From positions 377,978 through 441,977 of the forward strand of contig JAFLBL010000001.1 in the NCBI GenBank assembly GCA_017303855.1: a DNA stretch of 64,000 nt. Reading direction: 5' to 3'. The translations under genes and the position numbers were made by a program. Shown piece after piece: positions 32,618 to 38,745 of the stretch. Each line of letters opens with the position of its first letter. The first letter of the stretch is position 1. Under the pieces are notes generated by a model that had not been told where the DNA came from, searched no databases, and worked only from the letters and a program-made list of their open reading frames with translations. The DNA comes from Chitinophagales bacterium (GTDB lineage Bacteria; Bacteroidota; Bacteroidia; Chitinophagales; Chitinophagaceae).

Positions 32618-33454
32618 TCAGGAACGGGTTTTCTTTCGAAGGGCATTTAAAAAAGTACGCTCCACACTGATCAGCCAGCTGCTGGCTGCCATGCGTTGCA
32701 TTTGTCCGCTAAGCCGGAACCGGTAGCCAATATTGAATTTGGCTGTACTGTTGAAAATAAGCTGAACAGAAGTTGCCATATCTGTAAACCCGGCCTTTTT
32801 ATCCAGCAATTGCTGGCCCAAAAGCTCTGCATACAGATTCAGGTTGACTTGCCTGTAACTGGTGTACTCCCGGGGCAGAATCAGTAATCCGCCTGATACT
32901 GAATAGTTCACTGACTGGTAGCCGCGCCTTGGAATATAGATCACATCATCAAACCTTGATTTATGTAATACCTGGGTATTTCCAATTGTACCCGTGAGTG
33001 CAAACTTATGCCAGAGTTGTGTAGCAATGATGCCGGCTTCCACGCCACCTTTATCTCCCATCAGCGTAATCTCATCATAATGAAACGGGATCCTGGTTTT
33101 ACTGGCTTCCACATAGGCCGCCATCCTGAAATGACGGTGAAGTTCATCGCGGGATAAAAACCTGTACCGGGCATACAAACTAAATGACTCATACCTTGTA
33201 TCAGCCGTATGCATATTGGCCAGTGACATACTGGTACGTAACATCAGCTTCTTACCAACCCCCCACAACAATTGTGGCATAAAGCGGTTGGAAAACCGGC
33301 CATAGATATTATCCTTTGTAACAAAATGATCTTTCAGTTTTACACTCAGTGACCTTGCCGGTACAACGGAAGCCGGCTCAGTAAATACATATAATTCCTG
33401 TGCGTGGCCGGCAACGGCCGCGAACAAGAAAAATATGAAAGCGAACCTGCCCAT
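32618..33454 (-). CDS. Outer membrane protein of the metal locus, hypothetical
   Basis: 278 residues with signal peptide MGRFAFIFFLFAAVAGHAQ. The rest alternates polar and aromatic/hydrophobic residues (SLYARYRFLS, VNLNLYAELLGQ, FNIGYRFRLSG) and ends SWLISVERTFLN, the look of a 10- to 12-strand beta-barrel. It starts 9 bases after the thioredoxin gene and precedes the HMA-TonB receptor, so it is in the metal operon. I recognise no named family; it could be a channel or a transporter accessory. Confidence 0.78.
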   Translation of the reverse strand: MGRFAFIFFLFAAVAGHAQELYVFTEPASVVPARSLSVKLKDHFVTKDNIYGRFSNRFMPQLLWGVGKKLMLRTSMSLANMHTADTRYESFSLYARYRFLSRDELHRHFRMAAYVEASKTRIPFHYDEITLMGDKGGVEAGIIATQLWHKFALTGTIGNTQVLHKSRFDDVIYIPRRGYQSVNYSVSGGLLILPREYTSYRQVNLNLYAELLGQQLLDKKAGFTDMATSVQLIFNSTAKFNIGYRFRLSGQMQRMAASSWLISVERTFLNALRKKTRS

Positions 33455-33463
33455 ATGTTTTAT

Positions 33464-33952
33464 TTACTCTTCCAACAACTGGTTCAGTGCTTTTTCCAAC
33501 TCTTTTCCTTCAAGGTCCATCGCAATGAGGATACCGTCCCTGTTGATTAGATATGATGTGGGAATAGCTGAAATCCGCCATTTGTTCGCAGTTACCGACT
33601 CCCATCCCCCGTCATCAATCACCTGCAACCAGCTTATCTTGTCTTTCTTCACTGCTTTTTGCCAGTCTGTATGGTCTTCATCCAGTGAAACCCCAAGTAT
33701 TTCAAACCCCTTGTCCCTGAACTTCGGATAGAGTTTTGCCAACCCTTTATTAGAAACACGACAAGGCCCGCACCAGGATGCCCAGAAATCCAGCAGCACT
33801 ACTTTCCCTTTCAGCGAAGAAAGTCGCACCGTATCACCATTCGCTGTGGGCAACGCCACTTCCGGAGCCCGTAATCCCTGTTTGATCTGCGCTTCAGCAA
33901 GACCAGCAAAAGACAGAAATACGGTTAATAAAATTATTTGAACTTTTTTCAT
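33464..33952 (-). CDS. TlpA/ResA-like periplasmic thioredoxin
   Basis: 162 residues: signal peptide to about Ala21, then the AhpC/TSA-Redoxin-type thioredoxin fold with active site WCGPC (Cys61, Cys64) and the cis-Pro loop ISAIPTSYLI. Such proteins reduce disulfides in the periplasm, for example in cytochrome c maturation or in keeping metal-binding cysteines reduced. Its position between HMA-domain genes suggests it keeps the C-x-x-C and metallothionein-like cysteines of its neighbours in thiol form. It is 59 bases after the HMA gene, with a 13-bp hairpin in the gap. Confidence 0.92.
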   Translation of the reverse strand: MKKVQIILLTVFLSFAGLAEAQIKQGLRAPEVALPTANGDTVRLSSLKGKVVLLDFWASWCGPCRVSNKGLAKLYPKFRDKGFEILGVSLDEDHTDWQKAVKKDKISWLQVIDDGGWESVTANKWRISAIPTSYLINRDGILIAMDLEGKELEKALNQLLEE

Positions 33953-33967
33953 TGCTGCCCATTAAGA

Positions 33968-34004
33968 ATTGATTCACGCCCGGTAAACACAGGCGTGAAT
34001 CAAT
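33968..34004 (-). other. Intercistronic 13-bp hairpin without T tract
   Basis: Perfect stem of 13 bp, ATTGATTCACGCC / GGCGTGAATCAAT, 11-base loop. The lack of a T run argues for an mRNA-stability or processing element between the HMA and thioredoxin genes. Confidence 0.8.
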
Positions 34005-34011
34005 GAATAAC

Positions 34012-34557
34012 TTACATACTGATATGATAAATACGTTCGCCTGCTTTAATGCCTTCTTTCTCCAGGCTTGTGTCCGCCCTGCCTGTTTTCAGACTGGCTA
34101 CGGCACCCGGATAAATTTTTTTAAACTCCTTCGCCGTTAAAAAAGACCTGTCCATAAGTTGCAGTGTCGTAGTTCCGTTGAGTTTGCGGATACCGGGTTT
34201 TATAAACCTGAACCAATATTGCCCGATTTTAACCACCCCCGCGGAACTTACATCCAGGCCTGAGAATGAGGACGTGAGTTGCAACCCGCCAACAAAAAAG
34301 CCGGCATCCTCCACCGCTTTACTGATCGCATCCGGATTAACACTGACTCCGGGTTTAAACACGATACTGAAAGACGAGTTTTTAATATCCGCTTTTACCG
34401 ATTCCACAAAGGGCAACACGCCTACTGCTTTATTAATTGCATTACTGCAAAGGGCGCAGGTAAGACCGGTGGCCTGTAAGTCAGCCCGGGTAAACTGAGC
34501 CTGCATGACTGACAAATGCAGAAGAAGAACAATCGACAGGAAAAATCGCTTTATCAT
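34012..34557 (-). CDS. Exported HMA-domain protein
   Basis: 181 residues, signal peptide to about Ala20. The HMA domain (about 22-95) has GLTCALC (Cys34, Cys37), the copper-binding C-x-x-C pattern, and ends DAGFFVGGL. A C-terminal part (about 96-181) has no motif I recognise. HMA proteins pass Cu(I) or other soft metals between partners; being exported, this one would act in the periplasm. It lies 15 bases after the HMA-metallothionein-like gene and before the thioredoxin gene. Confidence 0.85.
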   Translation of the reverse strand: MIKRFFLSIVLLLHLSVMQAQFTRADLQATGLTCALCSNAINKAVGVLPFVESVKADIKNSSFSIVFKPGVSVNPDAISKAVEDAGFFVGGLQLTSSFSGLDVSSAGVVKIGQYWFRFIKPGIRKLNGTTTLQLMDRSFLTAKEFKKIYPGAVASLKTGRADTSLEKEGIKAGERIYHISM

Positions 34558-34572
34558 ACCGGAACTATTCTT

Positions 34573-35205
34573 TTACGATTTCTTACAGCAATCTTTGCCT
34601 TCGTGACCTTCCTTGCTGCATTTTCCTTCCTTACAGCAATCCATTTTGGCCGCGTCTTTTTTGCAGCAGGGTTTGTCGCAATGCCCTTCGTTTTTACATT
34701 TACCATCTTTGCAACAATCCATTTTAGCCTCTTCCTTGCTGCAGCAGGCTTTGCCCTCATGTCCTTCCATTTTGCAGCCAGCCTTCATTCCTTCCTTCTT
34801 GCAACAAGGTTTATCGCAGTTCCCTTCATTTTTGCATTTGCCGTCTTTACAGCAATCCATGGCTTGCTCTTCTGCCTTTTTATCATACTTGCAGCATCCG
34901 GGCAGTTTATTATATACATCCATAGTGGCTTTAAAACCGGCATTGTCATGTCCGACAGCCGCTACCTGCTGCTGAATTTTGGCAGTATTGGAAGTACTGC
35001 TGTTATACGTCACCGTGAGTTGTTTTGTATCCTCATCCCAGCTGGCTGCTGAAGCGCCTGCTGTTTTAGCCGCTTTTTCAATGCGGGATTTGCACATGCC
35101 GCAATTGCCGGACACCTGGAAACTTTCTGTTTTTGACTGGGCAAATGTAATTGCAGACACCGCTGATAATAAAGCGGTCAGTGTGAAAACGCGTAATGCT
35201 TTCAT
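34573..35205 (-). CDS. Exported HMA protein with 22-cysteine metallothionein-like tail
   Basis: 210 residues. Signal peptide to about residue 23; HMA domain at 24-105 with GNCGMC (Cys35, Cys38) ending LPGCC (Cys104-Cys105); then a low-complexity tail of about 105 residues made of imperfect repeats beginning MDCCKDGKC (residues 116, 162, 188) with NCDKPCC and GHEGKxCC blocks. From Cys104 to the end there are 22 cysteines plus His and Lys and almost no hydrophobic residues. The tail looks like a metal sponge. An exported metallothionein-like tail joined to an HMA donor/acceptor domain is unusual. It is upstream of the HMA and thioredoxin genes in one probable operon. Confidence 0.88.
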   Translation of the reverse strand: MKALRVFTLTALLSAVSAITFAQSKTESFQVSGNCGMCKSRIEKAAKTAGASAASWDEDTKQLTVTYNSSTSNTAKIQQQVAAVGHDNAGFKATMDVYNKLPGCCKYDKKAEEQAMDCCKDGKCKNEGNCDKPCCKKEGMKAGCKMEGHEGKACCSKEEAKMDCCKDGKCKNEGHCDKPCCKKDAAKMDCCKEGKCSKEGHEGKDCCKKS

Positions 35206-35294
35206 ATATTCAATTTTTGAATGGTAATAAAATTAATGCAAAATAAGTACAGGAATTTGTTGCAATGGCAACAATGCTATGGAAGCAGCATGTA

Positions 35295-35687
35295 TCAGAT
35301 CCTGAATACACTAATCTGCAGATAAATATCCTGACCGGAGAGTATTGGCGGCGATTGTACAACCGGTGCAACACCATATGAAGCCGGCTGAACAGGCGCA
35401 TCCAGATAGGCTGATGAGAAAAAAGCAAGGGAGGAAAGCGCTGGAATGGTATAATCAGGGCTGGCCGTTTTATTCTGATCCTGTTCCAGTTTAATGACTT
35501 TTACTTCATCGTGACAACAGTCATTATCCTCATGCATGGCCATACCGCATTGGCCGCAATGATCAGCTTTTTCGCCGAACACCTGTACAGACGCCAGTCT
35601 GTCCATGCAGAAATGAAGATTCACGACCACCCCGCAGGTGAGGGTCATGTAACAAAGGAATGATATGGCCAGTATCCCTTTTTTCAT
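35295..35687 (-). CDS. Small Cys/His-rich exported or membrane-anchored protein
   Basis: 130 residues from the ATG at 35687, chosen because MKKGILAISFLCYMTLTCG is a signal or anchor and a TATCTTTG -7 box ends 6 bases before it. The middle has a metal-ligand-rich stretch: NLHFCMDRL, then DHCGQCGMAMHEDNDCCHD. A Bacteroidota family of this type (hydrophobic start, HFC, then clustered Cys/His) occurs with copper and other metal genes as I recall; no function is known. It is the first gene of the metal island on this strand. Confidence 0.72.
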   Translation of the reverse strand: MKKGILAISFLCYMTLTCGVVVNLHFCMDRLASVQVFGEKADHCGQCGMAMHEDNDCCHDEVKVIKLEQDQNKTASPDYTIPALSSLAFFSSAYLDAPVQPASYGVAPVVQSPPILSGQDIYLQISVFRI

Positions 35688-35693
35688 CTGTAG

Positions 35694-35701
35694 CAAAGAT
35701 A
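35694..35701 (-). promoter_or_regulatory. -7 box 6 bases before small Cys-rich protein start
   Basis: TATCTTTG on the minus strand; 19 bases further upstream lies TTTT in place of TTTG. Confidence 0.7.
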
Positions 35702-35756
35702 GTCGCAAATCCCGGAATTTAAAACGGAGGGGAGGTGATATCTATTCTTTTGAGGA

Positions 35757-37775
35757 TCAATTAACAAACCGCCAGAAAACCCCTAATCTGAATTGCATAC
35801 CCGGAAGTGCGTAGTAAGGCGCTACCAGATTATTCCTGGTAAAGCCAAATCCTCCCATATTGCGTGCGGTATTCAGATTTTCCAGCCGGACAAAGGCCAT
35901 AAAGGGTCTGATTCTGAAATGCAGATAAGCAGCGATATCCGGAAGTTCATTACGGATGGTCAACGTATCCTGATAAACAAACTGCCCCAAAGCCGGTGAA
36001 TAATCATCCGCTTTATACGCAGCGCGGTACTTTACTTCAGTACCAAAAGCAATATCCAGGTTTTTAAACCCGAGGTTGCCTTCATATCCAATCCGGTTTC
36101 GGGTGTACAGGGCCGGCACATTCACCGGTGCTGTACCTACCTGTTGCTGCAGATAGATTTCCGCATGCCAGTTCCATCGTTTTCCGAAACGGATTGTTTT
36201 TTCCACCGCCACCTGCAAAAGATTAAACAAGCTTGTTTCCTGCCGGATCGAGTAATAATCTGACAGATAGGTATAGTTGGTGACCAGGTAATAGTGGCCG
36301 GACAATTTCATCTTAAGTGCAGGCAGGAAATAGGCCCCGTATATATGGGTGTTATTCTCCTTCTTCAGATTAATGGCAGTTTTCATTAAATAAAAACTGC
36401 TACGTGTGTCAAAATTGAATGAAGGCGTCCGGTTAACATTTTCAAAGCCCAGTTCGAGGTAACCTGCTTTTTTTCCCAGCATACTTTTCAGACTGGCATG
36501 CGCTTCAAAATCACCCGCATTGAACCCGGTAAAAAACAACCGGCCATTTGCTTCAATATCCCAACGCTGATTCCGGGTTTTATTCCGGTATTCAGCGTGA
36601 CCGGCCGAGTTGAAGAAAACGGATTTGCCGGATGACGTGTGACCAGAAATATGTTGTACCAATAGTCCCAGTTTAATAAACTGGTGCAGATTCTTTGCAT
36701 CCGGAAACTGGTATACGGAGAAATCATTGGAGACGATACTCCACTTATCACGGAACAGTACGGTATCCGTCGTCCTGCGTAAACTCGTGTCATAATATTT
36801 CTGGTAATACAGGGAATCGCCGGCATTGTCCTGAAATGTATATGTGTTTTTATCCAGGCTCAGAGTATGTTCGAAACGCAGACGGGGGAAAAACAACGGG
36901 ACAATGGTGGAATCCGTAACCAGCGAATCCTTTCTTCCCAGGTCATATTGCTGCCGGAAGAGTAAAGTGGTTTCCTTGTATTTGTTGCCTGTGGTTATTT
37001 TATTGGAAAAGAAATTGGCGGAAAAGACTTTCTTACCACCGATACGGGTATTGATATTATACCGCTCTTTAAAATCAGGATTGTTTAATATATCCGTGGT
37101 ATCGATGATCCCCCCGTTTTCGTTGGCCTGCAGATTGTTGGACAGCAGGACAAAATAATTGTTATACCGGAGATTTTTCGACTGATATTTTGAACTCAGC
37201 AGGTAGTTGTTGTGATTGGTATTCTGGTTCTGAAAAAAGCCCGGCGAATTGATCAGGCGGTATTGAAAAAGGGCATTCCAGTTGGGTTTTATATTCTGCG
37301 AATGCACAAGACTGATCATTTGTTCCACCCGGCTGCCCAGCAGATAATTCAGTTCGGTATACGGGCGTGTGGTATTAAAAAACCGGACATCGCTCAGCTT
37401 CCATTTATAAATATCGAATGAATGAAAACCCGGATCAAAACCAGCAGCCAGCTTTGGTGAGAAGAGAAGTGAACGGGCGGCCGTACCGGTATTGCCCAGA
37501 TTGATAAATGTACCTGGCAAGGGAAACCGTTTACTGAAATCATTAACCGATGAGTCAAGTCGATAAGTACGGGTTGAATCGAGATACCGGAAACTGATGG
37601 TAATGGAATCTTCCGTGTTATCCCGGTGCTGCAGGCTGTCATTTGATCCACCTCCCCCATTCAGATTACTGCCAAGTTGCCTGAGTCTGTTACCCAATTG
37701 TGGCTCCTGTGCTTTTACAAGACCGGATATCAGCAGTGCTCCCAAAAAGAAATATATAGTTAGTAGTTTCTGCAA
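35757..37775 (-). CDS. Putative porin of Bacteroidota type
   Basis: 672 residues. The start must be TTG at 37775: it gives the signal peptide MQKLLTIYFFLGALLISGLVKAQ, and the codon just before it is TAA. The body is rich in aromatic beta-strands (FRYLDSTRTYRLDSS, HIYGAYFLPALKMKLSGHYY) and ends MQFRLGVFWRFVN with a terminal aromatic, as outer membrane barrels do. It matches the putative porin family widespread in Bacteroidota, whose substrate is not established. Two -7-like boxes lie 28-50 bases upstream. Confidence 0.85.
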   Translation of the reverse strand: MQKLLTIYFFLGALLISGLVKAQEPQLGNRLRQLGSNLNGGGGSNDSLQHRDNTEDSITISFRYLDSTRTYRLDSSVNDFSKRFPLPGTFINLGNTGTAARSLLFSPKLAAGFDPGFHSFDIYKWKLSDVRFFNTTRPYTELNYLLGSRVEQMISLVHSQNIKPNWNALFQYRLINSPGFFQNQNTNHNNYLLSSKYQSKNLRYNNYFVLLSNNLQANENGGIIDTTDILNNPDFKERYNINTRIGGKKVFSANFFSNKITTGNKYKETTLLFRQQYDLGRKDSLVTDSTIVPLFFPRLRFEHTLSLDKNTYTFQDNAGDSLYYQKYYDTSLRRTTDTVLFRDKWSIVSNDFSVYQFPDAKNLHQFIKLGLLVQHISGHTSSGKSVFFNSAGHAEYRNKTRNQRWDIEANGRLFFTGFNAGDFEAHASLKSMLGKKAGYLELGFENVNRTPSFNFDTRSSFYLMKTAINLKKENNTHIYGAYFLPALKMKLSGHYYLVTNYTYLSDYYSIRQETSLFNLLQVAVEKTIRFGKRWNWHAEIYLQQQVGTAPVNVPALYTRNRIGYEGNLGFKNLDIAFGTEVKYRAAYKADDYSPALGQFVYQDTLTIRNELPDIAAYLHFRIRPFMAFVRLENLNTARNMGGFGFTRNNLVAPYYALPGMQFRLGVFWRFVN

Positions 37776-37803
37776 TTAATAGTTTTATCCGTTGTTCAGG
37801 CTG

Positions 37804-37824
37804 CAAAATAAGGCTGCAAAGGTA
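37804..37824 (-). promoter_or_regulatory. Tandem -7-like boxes of putative porin gene
   Basis: On the minus strand TACCTTTGCAGCC is followed 13 bases on by TATTTTGCAGCC, a duplicated box plus GCAGCC; two start sites are possible. Confidence 0.5.
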
Positions 37825-37865
37825 ACAATCGGCAGCAAAACTGTTAATTAATATACCAGATCCTG

Positions 37866-38678
37866 CTACAAGACCGGATAGCGGGTATAATTGCAATCCG
37901 ATTCATCACATATCAGCCGGCGCAATAATGGATTACTTAAAATATCCGTATACTCCATCCACTGCCCGTTTACTTTTATTTTCCGGTAAATCAGGCGTAT
38001 ACCCTGGCTGTAATCCACCCACCAGTACACATGTCCTGTATACAACGGCTGTATGGGTACGCCATCCGGTTTATGCCAGCCATAAATAGCAACCCGGTCC
38101 GTTTTATTCGCATCGTTCAGCTTTCCGCTTAACACCACATCTTTCTTAATTCCGGCAATCAGTCCTTTTCTTCCCCGGCGCTGCCCTTCAATAATGAGAT
38201 GGTGCTGCCACATCGTAGGTGTACTGTCGCGATACGCAAACAGGGGTACCGGTGCTGGCCTGACCCTGGCGGCTGAATAAATAACATCCACCAGTTTCCG
38301 GGTTGGCAAAAAACAGTGAAGACTGTCAGCTATCCGTTGTGCCGCATAAGGTGTAATATTGACCCTTGCCCAATCTTTTTCCGTACCTATACAGAGATAA
38401 TCTGGTGCTACATAAATTACCGCGTTGTACTTTTTCCCTGAAAGTGTATCCTGTATTGAAACAGGTACCGGAACAAAATGCCTGTAAAAGGAAGGTATAT
38501 TCCCGTTCAGCGCCTGTTGAACCACCAGGGAATCCCGGGCTGCCCAGTTCATTGCAGCGGCTATTCTGTAAAATTCACTGCCTGTTATAATTTGCCGGGC
38601 TCCGGGAAAATTCATTTTTTTCGCCGGATGGCAGGAGAAAAGAATAATCAGTAGACTCAGGCAAACAGTTCTGCACAT
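37866..38678 (-). CDS. Hypothetical lipoprotein
   Basis: 270 residues from ATG 38678: MCRTVCLSLLIILFSC is a lipoprotein signal with lipobox Cys16, and a TATCTTCG box ends 3 bases before the ATG. The frame stays open 74 codons upstream, but that part overlaps the endonuclease gene and has no start signal. The mature protein has AAMNWAARDSLVVQQALNG, IYVAPDYLCIGTEKDWARV and a Trp/Tyr-rich C-terminal part (GHVYWWVDYSQ). I recognise no family. Probably a periplasmic or surface lipoprotein. Confidence 0.75.
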   Translation of the reverse strand: MCRTVCLSLLIILFSCHPAKKMNFPGARQIITGSEFYRIAAAMNWAARDSLVVQQALNGNIPSFYRHFVPVPVSIQDTLSGKKYNAVIYVAPDYLCIGTEKDWARVNITPYAAQRIADSLHCFLPTRKLVDVIYSAARVRPAPVPLFAYRDSTPTMWQHHLIIEGQRRGRKGLIAGIKKDVVLSGKLNDANKTDRVAIYGWHKPDGVPIQPLYTGHVYWWVDYSQGIRLIYRKIKVNGQWMEYTDILSNPLLRRLICDESDCNYTRYPVL

Positions 38679-38681
38679 GCC

Positions 38682-38689
38682 CGAAGATA
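38682..38689 (-). promoter_or_regulatory. -7-like box 3 bases before lipoprotein gene start
   Basis: TATCTTCG on the minus strand, one mismatch to consensus, GGC, then ATG. It starts where the T tract of the upstream terminator ends. Confidence 0.5.
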
Positions 38690-38721
38690 AAAAAGGGTCG
38701 CCACTTTTCAGTAACGACCCT
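38689..38721 (-). terminator. Terminator of secreted endonuclease gene
   Basis: Minus strand: AGGGTCG / CGACCCT stem with further pairing inside (GTTAC/GTGGC), followed by six T residues. Confidence 0.85.
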
Positions 38722-38745
38722 GTCCATTGAAATAAAACCAACTCT

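Noticed and set aside
34573..34890. DNA-level repeats that could be mistaken for a CRISPR or satellite
   Set aside because: They are in frame and encode the repeated Cys-rich tail of the HMA protein.
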